Shown here: in pieces, positions 36,297 to 45,064 of the stretch
Layout: every line of letters begins with the position of its first letter
Numbering within the stretch: the first letter of the stretch is position 1
Assembly (NCBI GenBank): GCA_029262695.1
Contig: JAJCYV010000003.1
Location: forward strand, 55,171-119,170
Direction: 5' to 3'
Origin: Chloroflexota bacterium
GTDB lineage: Bacteria > Chloroflexota > Dehalococcoidia > SM23-28-2 > RBG-16-64-32
DNA: 64,000 nucleotides
The notes under the pieces: generated by a model
Told to the model about the DNA's origin: nothing
Databases searched by the model: none
The model's input: only the letters and a program-made list of their open reading frames with translations
Position numbers and translations under genes: made by a program

Positions 36297-37807
36297 GTTC
36301 ACCCGCAATCCCCCTGCCGTTCCCGCGGCTGCGGCTTCCCGACTGGGAAGTGCCATGGTACGCGCTGGCGCCGCTGCTGCTGATCCCGCTTCTCGGCGGG
36401 TCGCCGGGCGCCCTGAACAACATCCTCTTCGCCGTCGAGTTGCTCTTGCTGGTGGCGGGAACGCGCCGCGCCGTGTGGGTCCCGGCGGCGTTGATCGTCT
36501 CCGAGATGACGTCTTCGAACTACATGCACGAGATCGGCGGCCTGGAGATGAGCAACCGGCTGCTCCTGAGCTTCCTCTCATTCCTCGTTGTCATGCCGTA
36601 CCTCACGCGCCGGATTGAAGTTGGCACGCGCGGAGCCCTGACGATCGGCGTCGCCTGTGCATTCCTTCTGCTGACGACGTTCGTGAACATGGTGCTGGTG
36701 GACTATGGCGCGACGCTGGGGTTCCTGCGCTTCATCGCGACCGGCATCTTCCTGATGGTGCTGATCCCGATCGCGATCCGGGACAAGGACGACGTCCTGG
36801 ACCTGGGCAAGGTCTTGCTCGTCGTCGCCGGAGTAGCGGCGCTGGTAGCCGTCTTCCAGAGCGCGTCCGGCTCGCTGGGCACGCCGCTGTACGAGGTCAT
36901 CCCGCACGCCGGTGCCAGCGGCGATCTGGCGTCCTGGGAGAACCGGGCGCTGGCCCTCTCTGAGAACCCGGTCCTGGCCAGCAACGTGCAGATGATCGCC
37001 GGCCTCTTCGCCCTCGGCGTCGTGTTGCTGGCGCCGGTCTCGCCGCAGACGAAGCGGCTCGTCATGCTGGTCATCCTCCTCATGGCCGCGGCGTCGTACC
37101 TGACGTTCACGCGGTCGTGGGTGCTCTCCGCGGGCATCGCGCTGGTCGTGCTGGCCAGCTTCTATCGCGGGAAGTACTGGCGGGAGTTGCTCATCGTCGT
37201 CGTAATCGGCGCGGCTGCTTTCTGGTACGTGAGCGGCGCGCAGGAGACGCGATACACGCAGACGGCCGCCGACGACGACAGCGCGGCCGCGCGTCCCGTC
37301 CTCTGGGAGTTGAGCCTGAACGTAGCGACCGACAACCCCTGGTTCGGTATCGGCTACGACCAGTTCCGCGAGGTCTCACCGGGGTACACAGACACCGTCT
37401 CTGAGGCCGCTCTTGAACGGCAGCACGCCGGCGACGTGATCGGCCGGGAGAACCCTCATAACGACGTGCTGGACGTCTGGGTGTCCTGGGGCTTCTTCGC
37501 GCTGATGATCTACGTCGCGCTTGGGGTGGTGGTTGGCCTCAACTTCATCTACGTCTACCGCAACGCCGCGGACCAGGTGATCCGCGGCCTGGCGCTGGGT
37601 GGCCTGGCGGCGCTCGTCGCCTATGAGGCGAACTCCATGTTTCACAACTTCATCGAAAACTCGCTGGTCTTCTGGATCATCGCCGGGTTCTCGCTCGTGC
37701 TGCCGAAGGTGGACAGGCCTCCGGTCGTGACGGGCGGGCCGTTCGGCAGGCTGATGCGGAGCGGCCGGGACGTTGAGTGGAAAGAGTCTCAGAAGGCGCC
37801 CGGATGA
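36293..37807 (+). CDS. O-antigen ligase/polymerase-like membrane protein
   Basis: Multi-TM; WFGIGYDQFREVSP and NPHNDVLDVWVSWGFFAL-like ligase loop. Confidence 0.82.
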   Translation: MSSPAIPLPFPRLRLPDWEVPWYALAPLLLIPLLGGSPGALNNILFAVELLLLVAGTRRAVWVPAALIVSEMTSSNYMHEIGGLEMSNRLLLSFLSFLVVMPYLTRRIEVGTRGALTIGVACAFLLLTTFVNMVLVDYGATLGFLRFIATGIFLMVLIPIAIRDKDDVLDLGKVLLVVAGVAALVAVFQSASGSLGTPLYEVIPHAGASGDLASWENRALALSENPVLASNVQMIAGLFALGVVLLAPVSPQTKRLVMLVILLMAAASYLTFTRSWVLSAGIALVVLASFYRGKYWRELLIVVVIGAAAFWYVSGAQETRYTQTAADDDSAAARPVLWELSLNVATDNPWFGIGYDQFREVSPGYTDTVSEAALERQHAGDVIGRENPHNDVLDVWVSWGFFALMIYVALGVVVGLNFIYVYRNAADQVIRGLALGGLAALVAYEANSMFHNFIENSLVFWIIAGFSLVLPKVDRPPVVTGGPFGRLMRSGRDVEWKESQKAPG

Positions 37808-38994
37808 TGCGGAGGAAGCTCAACGTCTGCCTGCTCGTCAACGACCTGCGCTACGGCGGCGCCGAGCGTCAACTCGTCGAGCTGGCGCGCGGCCTGGACA
37901 AGGACCGTTTCAACCCGCTTGTAGTGACGCTCTACCCGGGCGAGCCGCTGGAGCGCGATCTGCGGCACGATTCGGGCGTCGAGCTGATCTCGCTGGAGCG
38001 CAAGGGGAAGTGGGACTTCGGTGCGCTGCGGCGGCTGTCGCGGTTGCTGCGGGACAAGGACGTGCACATCATCCAGCCTTTCCTGACGCCGGCGGCGGCG
38101 TTCGGCCTGAGCGCGGCGATCATGGCGCGAACGCCGGTCAAGATCGCGACCGAGCGCTGTGGCGTGCGCCTGAACACGAGCGTTGGCAACAAGCTCTACC
38201 GCTTCGTGGAGGACCGCCTGACGCGCTTCGCCGACGCCGTGGTGCCGAACAGCGAGGCCGGCCGCGACTACGTGCTCTCGCGCGGCATCGATGAGGAGAA
38301 GGTGCGCGTGATCTACAACGGGGTCGCGCCGGAACGCACGACGTGCATGCCGGACGACCGGGCTGCCGTGCGCGCATCGTTTGGCATCCGGGCGGACGAG
38401 CCGGTCGTCGGCATCGTTGCCAGCCTGACGCCGGCGAAGGACCACGAGACGTTCCTGGAGGCTGCCTCGATCATCCGGACGCACGTGCCGAGCACGCGCT
38501 TCCTGATCGTCGGCGACGGCCCGCTGCGACCGCAGCTGGAGGCGCGAGCGCAAGAGCTCGGCCTGCGTGATGCGGCCGTCTTCGCCGGGCACCGGGCGCA
38601 GATCGCACCTTTCATCGGGACGATGGACGCCGCCGTCCTCTCGTCCTGCGACCACGAGGGCTGCTCGAACTTCTTGCTCGAAGCGATGGGGCTTTCCCGG
38701 CCGATCGTGGCGACCGATATCGGCGGCAACCGCGAGCTGTTTGCCTCTGGCGAGGCGGGACTGTTCGTGGAAGCCGGAGACGCTACGGCGATGGCTTCGG
38801 CGACGCTGCGCATACTGACCGCGCCGCAGGTGGCGGACGAGTTCGGGAGCCGCGGCCGCAGCGTTTTCGAGCGGCGCTTCACGCTGCCGACGATGATCAA
38901 GGCCTACGAGGATCTGTACACGGAACTGTGGGCGGCGAGGACGGACCGCGCCAGGACGGGCGATGAGCCGGTGGCGGCAGAGGAGTGGCGATGA
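37804..38994 (+). CDS. Glycosyltransferase family 4
   Basis: LLVNDLRYGGAERQLVELARGL; VASLTPAKDHETFLEAA; EGCSNFLLEAMGLSRPIVATDIGGNREL. Confidence 0.92.
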   Translation: MMRRKLNVCLLVNDLRYGGAERQLVELARGLDKDRFNPLVVTLYPGEPLERDLRHDSGVELISLERKGKWDFGALRRLSRLLRDKDVHIIQPFLTPAAAFGLSAAIMARTPVKIATERCGVRLNTSVGNKLYRFVEDRLTRFADAVVPNSEAGRDYVLSRGIDEEKVRVIYNGVAPERTTCMPDDRAAVRASFGIRADEPVVGIVASLTPAKDHETFLEAASIIRTHVPSTRFLIVGDGPLRPQLEARAQELGLRDAAVFAGHRAQIAPFIGTMDAAVLSSCDHEGCSNFLLEAMGLSRPIVATDIGGNRELFASGEAGLFVEAGDATAMASATLRILTAPQVADEFGSRGRSVFERRFTLPTMIKAYEDLYTELWAARTDRARTGDEPVAAEEWR

Positions 38995-40061
38995 GGCCGA
39001 TCCGGCGCGTCACCGTCGTCTCGGAAAACATGGGCGGCGTCCTGGACGAGGGCATACGAAAGTTCGCGACGGGGTTGCTCGATGGCCTCCGCGTCCACGT
39101 TGAGGCGTCCGGAGTGGCGACCAGCGGGGGCGAATCGTCGCACCCGCTGGTGAAGAGCGTTTCGGGCAACAAGCTGTACACGGGCCGCCCGCTGCGCAGA
39201 GAGATCGAATCGCTGCGGCCGGAGCTGGTGGTCTACGTGCCCTCGGCTTCGGCGACGGCGTTCAGCTTCTGGCGCGCACGGATGCTCAAGCGTTATGCGC
39301 CGGGTGGGCAGGTGGCGCTGGTGGCCACGCAGCCGCGGTATCACACGGCGCTGGGCCGGCTGGCGGCGAGCGAGATGGCGCCGGACAAGGTCTTCGCGCA
39401 GTCACGTGAGACGATCCGCTACCTGGAGTGGCTGGGGATGACGGCGCAGTTCCTGCCAGGCGGCGTCGACCTGCAGCGCTTCTGCCCGGTCACAGCGGAG
39501 CGGAAAGCGGCGCTGCGAGAGGGGCTCGGTCTGCCGCAGGACGCCTACCTCGTACTGCACGTGGGACACCTGCAGCCGGGGCGCAACGTTGAGCTGCTGA
39601 CGCGCCTCGGCGATGTCGGAACGCCCGTCGTCGTGGCCGGAAAGAGCATGGGGCAGGACAAGGCGCTTCGGCAACGGTTGACCGAGTCGGGCGTCATCTT
39701 AATAGACAGATACCTGCGCGACGTAGAGATCGCCTACCAGGCGTGCGACGCGTACCTATTTCCCGTACGAGAGGAAGACTCGGCGATGGACTTTCCACTC
39801 AGCGTGCTCGAAGCGATGGCCTGCAACCTGCCGGTTGTGGCGCACCCATACGGCGGTCTGCCGATGGCGCTTGAGCCCGGCGAGGGGCTGGTCTTCGTCG
39901 AAAGCGACGAAGCGATGCTGAACGCGATCGAGACCGTGAAGCGGATCCCTGTCGCCACACGCAAGAAGGCCGAGCCGTACGCCTGGGAGCACGTGGCCGG
40001 CCGCTTACTCGAGACTATGCAAGGAGCAGGTGATGCAGAGGCTTACGTCCGCGCCGTCTGA
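38991..40061 (+). CDS. Glycosyltransferase family 4-like
   Basis: HVGHLQPGRNVELLTRL; DYPLSV-like MDFPLSVLEAMACNLPVVAHPYGGLP; ATGA overlap. Confidence 0.88.
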   Translation: MRPIRRVTVVSENMGGVLDEGIRKFATGLLDGLRVHVEASGVATSGGESSHPLVKSVSGNKLYTGRPLRREIESLRPELVVYVPSASATAFSFWRARMLKRYAPGGQVALVATQPRYHTALGRLAASEMAPDKVFAQSRETIRYLEWLGMTAQFLPGGVDLQRFCPVTAERKAALREGLGLPQDAYLVLHVGHLQPGRNVELLTRLGDVGTPVVVAGKSMGQDKALRQRLTESGVILIDRYLRDVEIAYQACDAYLFPVREEDSAMDFPLSVLEAMACNLPVVAHPYGGLPMALEPGEGLVFVESDEAMLNAIETVKRIPVATRKKAEPYAWEHVAGRLLETMQGAGDAEAYVRAV

Positions 40062-41799
40062 CGAGGCGCCCCGGATGCTGGACGAGCTGGTCGCGCCGTT
40101 CGCTCACGGCGAACGTGCGGTCGCGGGGCTGGTAGCGCGTCTGCGGCGGAACAAGTATCCGCTGCTGGCGCTGGACGCTGCGGCCAAGGACCATCCGCTG
40201 CTTTCGGGGTCCGAGACCTGGCGCGCGGAGCTGGCAGCAGACCGTGCGGAGCTTCAGGCGCAGCGGCGCGAGTACGTCGCCGTCAAACGCGCCTGGTCCG
40301 AGGCGGGAATCCCGTGCGTGATGTTCAAGTCCGCTGGGGAGTATCCGGCGTTCCCGTACACGAGCGACAACCTGGACATCCTTGTCCCACGCAACCGGCT
40401 GGACGACGCGCGGCGCATCCTCGTCGAGCTTGGCTACGTCTGGCTGCACAACATCGACGAGACGCAGAAGTTTCTCTTCCGTAAGTTTCACGCCGGCCGG
40501 TCAGTCTCGGCGATCCACGTGCATACGTGGGTAGGCTGGGACGTGGAGTTCCACGAGGACGCGATCTGGGACGGCGTGCGCCAGTCTGGCGACGACGCCG
40601 ACGTGATGGTGCCTTCGGCCGAGGACGCGGTGCTGGTCAACGTCTCTCACGCGCTCTACGAGAACAAGGAGATCCGTTTGTACGACCTGGAGAAGGTGCG
40701 CAGCCAGTGGGGCGGCGGCCTGCACTGGGAGTACGTCGAGGGCGTGGCGCGGCGGCGCGGCTGGCTGGACGGCCTCTATTTCGGCCTGCTGGTCTGCGCA
40801 AAACTGGAGCGGGCGATCTACGGCTACAACACGGTACCGTCGAACGTGCGGCGGCGCTGGCACGAGGGGTTGAAGCGATATCCGCTGCAGTGGCGCTACT
40901 GGCGCAAGGTGCGCAAGCAGGAGTTCGATCTGCCCTTCCCCGTCTCCTTCGCCATGAGCAAGGTGCTCTACTACAAGAAGATCCTGCGCGACTCACACGA
41001 CGACGTCGGCCGGCGCCTCACCAATCTGGTTCACACGCTGGCCTGGGGTATCAAACAGAAGTCTGGGCTGCGGCCGCAGCGGGGCATGCTGATCTCGATC
41101 AGCGGCACCGACGGCGCGGGCAAGACGGCACAGGCACAGGCGCTCAGCGAAGCGCTGACGACGTCAGAGGCTTACAACAACGTGGTCTGGAGCCGCATCG
41201 GCACGACGCCGCTGTACCGGCGCGCGAGCCGAACGGCGCAGCAGACGACGGGCGCCTCGAAGAAGAGCCTTCCGGCGGCCGAAAAGACGCCCGGCGTCCT
41301 GCGGCGAGCCTTGCGCTTTGCCTGGGCGACGGCCAACGCGCTGGACCTGGCGCTGACGTACCAGTGGCGGGTGCGGTTGCCACTGATGACGGGCCGCGTG
41401 GTGGTCTGCGACCGCTACACCTACGACGCGGCGGTCGAGATCGCCGAGCGTCTCGGCCCGTCCGCTCTGGGCGGGCTGCCGGTGAAGCTGCTGTACGCGC
41501 TTTCGCCGCGGCCGCGCTTCGGCTACCTGCTGGACGCACCGGCCGATGTCGCGGCGGAACGCTCGCTCGACCCGGAGGACGCCGGCCAACTGGCGGCGCA
41601 GCGCGAGCTGTACCGCGAAGTCGCGGAGGAACGCGGACTGCGCATCGTCGACGCGTCTGGGGAACTGGCTGAGGCGTCCGACGTCATCGTGGGTGAGGTG
41701 CTAACGGAGTTCCAGGACACCCACAGGACGGTCGTGAATGGGCTGCTGCTCTCAAACCCGGACCAGCTGATTCGCGCAAAGAGGGAGGCGACGGGATGA
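40033..41799 (+). CDS. Fusion: nucleotidyltransferase-like N-terminal domain plus thymidylate-kinase-like P-loop C-terminal domain
   Basis: N-terminal CVMFKSAGEYPAFPYTSDNLDILVPRNRLDDARRILVELGY; C-terminal ISISGTDGAGKTAQAQALSEAL (Walker A), VVCDRYTYDAAVE. Confidence 0.8.
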   Translation: MQRLTSAPSDEAPRMLDELVAPFAHGERAVAGLVARLRRNKYPLLALDAAAKDHPLLSGSETWRAELAADRAELQAQRREYVAVKRAWSEAGIPCVMFKSAGEYPAFPYTSDNLDILVPRNRLDDARRILVELGYVWLHNIDETQKFLFRKFHAGRSVSAIHVHTWVGWDVEFHEDAIWDGVRQSGDDADVMVPSAEDAVLVNVSHALYENKEIRLYDLEKVRSQWGGGLHWEYVEGVARRRGWLDGLYFGLLVCAKLERAIYGYNTVPSNVRRRWHEGLKRYPLQWRYWRKVRKQEFDLPFPVSFAMSKVLYYKKILRDSHDDVGRRLTNLVHTLAWGIKQKSGLRPQRGMLISISGTDGAGKTAQAQALSEALTTSEAYNNVVWSRIGTTPLYRRASRTAQQTTGASKKSLPAAEKTPGVLRRALRFAWATANALDLALTYQWRVRLPLMTGRVVVCDRYTYDAAVEIAERLGPSALGGLPVKLLYALSPRPRFGYLLDAPADVAAERSLDPEDAGQLAAQRELYREVAEERGLRIVDASGELAEASDVIVGEVLTEFQDTHRTVVNGLLLSNPDQLIRAKREATG

Positions 41800-42788
41800 A
41801 GGTGTTGGTTGTAACGAACATGTACCCGCAGCCGGAGACGCCGGCGTTCGGAGTCTTCGTGGAGGACCAGGTGAAGTCGCTGCGGCGGATCGGCGTCGAG
41901 GTCGACGTCTTCTTCATGAACGGACGGCGCAACAAGCTCAACTATCTGGCTGCTTTCCCGCGGCTCTGGAACCACCTGCGCAGGAACCGGTACGACGTCG
42001 TGCACGCGCACTACATCTTTTCCGGGCTCGTGGCGCGCGCGCAGTGGCAGGCGCCCGTCGTGCTGACGCATCACGGGCCGGAAGTCTTCATGACCTGGGA
42101 GCGGCACGTCTGCAACGCGGCGACGGGCAGGTTCCACAAGGTGATCGTCGTCTCGGAAGAGATGAAGGAGCGCCTGGGTTACGAAGACGCGGTCGTCATC
42201 CCCTGCGGCGTCGACCTGGAGCGCTTTAGCCCCGTCGACAAGCTCGAGGCGCGTCGCCTGGCCGGCCTGCCGGCTGACAAGAAGCTTGTGCTCTGGGCGG
42301 GCGAGTTCTTCCGGCCGGAAAAGAGGTACGAGATCGTCGAAGCGGCGATGGCGACGCTGACGGCGGAGGACCCGGACGTGGAGCTGGTGACGCTCTCGGG
42401 GCAGCCACACACGGTCGTACCGACGTTCATGAACGCCGCCGACGTCCTCCTGCTAACGTCCGACGCCGAGGGCTCGCCGATGGTGGTGAAGGAGGCGATG
42501 GCCTGCAACGTGCCGGTCGTCTCGACGGCCGTGGGCGACGTGGCGGACGTGATCGGCGGTACGGAAGGTTGCCACATCACGAGCCAGGACCCGGCCGACG
42601 TCGTCGAGAAGCTCAAGGCAGCGCTGGCTTTCGGCCGGCGGACGAACGGCCGCGAGGCCGTGAAGCGGATGGAGCTGGATGAGATCAGCCGCCGCATCGT
42701 CGAGGTCTACGAGGACGCGGTCCGCGAGCGCGGGCGCGAGCTGACGGCGCCTGCCGACGGTTCCGTGGGAGCGGGAGGCGACGCATGA
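41796..42788 (+). CDS. Glycosyltransferase family 4
   Basis: VTNMYPQPETPAFGVFVEDQVKSLRRIG; EGSPMVVKEAMACNVPVVSTAVGD. Confidence 0.92.
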   Translation: MKVLVVTNMYPQPETPAFGVFVEDQVKSLRRIGVEVDVFFMNGRRNKLNYLAAFPRLWNHLRRNRYDVVHAHYIFSGLVARAQWQAPVVLTHHGPEVFMTWERHVCNAATGRFHKVIVVSEEMKERLGYEDAVVIPCGVDLERFSPVDKLEARRLAGLPADKKLVLWAGEFFRPEKRYEIVEAAMATLTAEDPDVELVTLSGQPHTVVPTFMNAADVLLLTSDAEGSPMVVKEAMACNVPVVSTAVGDVADVIGGTEGCHITSQDPADVVEKLKAALAFGRRTNGREAVKRMELDEISRRIVEVYEDAVRERGRELTAPADGSVGAGGDA

Positions 42789-44005
42789 GCCAGCGGACCC
42801 GCCGCAAGCGCATCTGCTTCATCCGTATGAACTACTTTCCGGAGGAGGCCCACGTCCGCAAGAACGCGGAGGCGCTGACCGAGGCCGGATACGAGGTCGA
42901 CATCATCTGCATGCGCCAGAAGGGCGAGAAGGCGCGCGAGGACTGCGGCGGCGGGCGCATCTACCGGCTGCCGCTGATGCACAAGCGGTCGGGCGCGCTG
43001 CGCTACCTGTTCGAGTACGCTGCGTTCTTCGCGATGGCGTTCTGGCTGGTGACGTTCCTGGACGTCCGCCGACCGTACAAGATCATCGAGACGTACAACG
43101 TACCTGACGTCATCGTCTTCGTGGCGCTGGTGCCCAGGCTGCTCGGTGCGAAGCTCGTGCACTACATGTTCGAGGCGACGCCTGAGATGTACGCCGACCG
43201 CTTTGACCTGAAGCCCGGTGGCCTCGTCGAGAAGTTGCTGCGCTTCATGGAGCGCATCAGCGTACGGTTCGCGCACAAATCGATCGTTGAGGGGCCGTAC
43301 GAGCGCGAGATGCGTGGCGAACGCGGCGTGAACGTCGAACGCATCGGCGTTGTGATGAACGTGCCGGAGGGACACCTCTTCCAGCCCCGCGCTGAGGCTG
43401 AGGTCAACGGCACCTCCAGCGGACCCGTTGGCTGCCAGATGATCACGCACGGAAGCATGCTCAAGCGATACGGCGTGCAGACGCTGATCAAGGCGATGCC
43501 GCGGCTGCGCGACGAGATTCCCGGACTGAAGCTCTGGGTCGTCGGCGACGGCGAGTACCGGCAGGCGCTCGAAGATCTGACGATGCGCCTCGGTGTATCT
43601 GGCGCCGTCGAGTTCACGGGCTGGGTGAAGCACGAAGAGGTTTCCGACTACATTGGAAGCTGCCGCATCGGCATCGTGCCGATGCTCTACAACCAGCTCC
43701 CGAACAAGCTCTTCGAGTACGTGGCGATGGGCCTGCCGGTCGTCGTCGGCGACGTGCCGTCGATCCGCGCGGCGTTCGGGCCCGAGGCGGTGGAATACTA
43801 TCACGCGGGTGACGCTGACGAGCTGGCCGATCGCGTGCTCGCCGTTTACCGCGATCCGGATGCGGCGCGAGCGATGGCGGAGCGAGCCCAGGAGACGTTC
43901 CAGAAGTACACCTGGGACGTGATGAAAGAAGTCTACGTTGGTATCCACGACGAAGTGCTCACGAAGCACAAGGGACGCAGCGAGACGCAGGCGGTGGAGG
44001 CCTAA
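42785..44005 (+). CDS. Glycosyltransferase family 4
   Basis: HVRKNAEALTEAGYEVDIICMRQKGE; LPNKLFEYVAMGLPVVVGDVPSIR. Confidence 0.9.
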   Translation: MSQRTRRKRICFIRMNYFPEEAHVRKNAEALTEAGYEVDIICMRQKGEKAREDCGGGRIYRLPLMHKRSGALRYLFEYAAFFAMAFWLVTFLDVRRPYKIIETYNVPDVIVFVALVPRLLGAKLVHYMFEATPEMYADRFDLKPGGLVEKLLRFMERISVRFAHKSIVEGPYEREMRGERGVNVERIGVVMNVPEGHLFQPRAEAEVNGTSSGPVGCQMITHGSMLKRYGVQTLIKAMPRLRDEIPGLKLWVVGDGEYRQALEDLTMRLGVSGAVEFTGWVKHEEVSDYIGSCRIGIVPMLYNQLPNKLFEYVAMGLPVVVGDVPSIRAAFGPEAVEYYHAGDADELADRVLAVYRDPDAARAMAERAQETFQKYTWDVMKEVYVGIHDEVLTKHKGRSETQAVEA

Positions 44006-45064
44006 ATGAGCAGCGAGATGAACGTCGTCGACCCGCGGACGTGCCCGGACTGGGACGCGTTCGTCGAATCGCATGCGGACGCCACGGTCTTTCACACGAG
44101 CGGCTGGGCGCGTGTTGTGTTGGACACATACAAGTACCGCCCGCTCTATCACGTGCGCCGCGACGGAGCAGGCGCGATCCGGGACGCAGTGGCGCTGATG
44201 CAGGTGGACGGCCGCCTGACGAAGCGGCGGCTCGTGGGCCTGCCCTTCAGCGACGTCTGTCCGCCGCTCCTTGAGGCGACCGCGGAGAGCGCCGGACTGG
44301 TCTCGGCGCTGAAGAGTGCGGCGGCGGAGGCGAACGCATCGCACGTTGAACTGCGTGGCCCGGCGGTCTTTCCGCTCGACTCAAGCGGGTTCAGCGGCGG
44401 CCAGGCGTTCTACCAGCACATCATTCCGATAGCGGCCAGCGCGGAGGAGACGGCGAAGGGGTTCCACTCGTCGGCGCGGCGGGCGATCCGCAAGGCCGAG
44501 CGAGAAGGTCTCTCCGTGCGCGAGGCGAACGGCCTCGACGACATGCGCGAGTTCTATCGGCTGACGGTACTTACGCGCAAGAAGCACGGCCTGTTGCCGC
44601 AGCCGTGGCGGTTCTTCGCGAACATCCACAAGCACATGATCGAGACCGGAGCCGGCCACCTGCTGCTCGCCGACTTCGAAGGACGGCCGATCGCGGGCGA
44701 TCTGTTGCTGCGGTTCCGCGACCAGATGGTGTACAAGTTCAACGCCTCTGATCCGCAGTTCCTGCACCTGCGGCCGAACAACATCCTGCTCTGGCAGGCG
44801 ATCCAGCTTTCGGCGTCGCTGGGCTGCCGCTCTCTGGACCTGGGGCGCTGCGACATGGACAACGAGGGCTTACGGCGCTTCAAGCTGCTCTGGGGCAGCG
44901 ATGAGCAGACGCTTCGCTACTACACCCACACGCTGCCAGGCGCGACGAACGGGAGCCTGGTGTCGAGCGCGCTTGGTCAGTCGCTGCTATCGCTCTTCGT
45001 GAAGCTGGCGCCGGGGCAGGCGCTGCGCGGAATGGGTTCCGCGATCTACCACAACTTCGGCTAG
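44006..45064 (+). CDS. FemAB-like/GNAT acyltransferase
   Basis: ATVFHTSGWARVVLDTY; FHSSARRAIRKAEREGLSV; FYRLTVLTRKKHGLLPQPWRFF. Confidence 0.85.
   Translation: MSSEMNVVDPRTCPDWDAFVESHADATVFHTSGWARVVLDTYKYRPLYHVRRDGAGAIRDAVALMQVDGRLTKRRLVGLPFSDVCPPLLEATAESAGLVSALKSAAAEANASHVELRGPAVFPLDSSGFSGGQAFYQHIIPIAASAEETAKGFHSSARRAIRKAEREGLSVREANGLDDMREFYRLTVLTRKKHGLLPQPWRFFANIHKHMIETGAGHLLLADFEGRPIAGDLLLRFRDQMVYKFNASDPQFLHLRPNNILLWQAIQLSASLGCRSLDLGRCDMDNEGLRRFKLLWGSDEQTLRYYTHTLPGATNGSLVSSALGQSLLSLFVKLAPGQALRGMGSAIYHNFG

Noticed and set aside
42707-44344. 545-aa minus-strand ORF
   Set aside because: Antisense to two glycosyltransferase genes; composition (R/H/D/V-rich) typical of shadow ORFs in GC-rich coding DNA.
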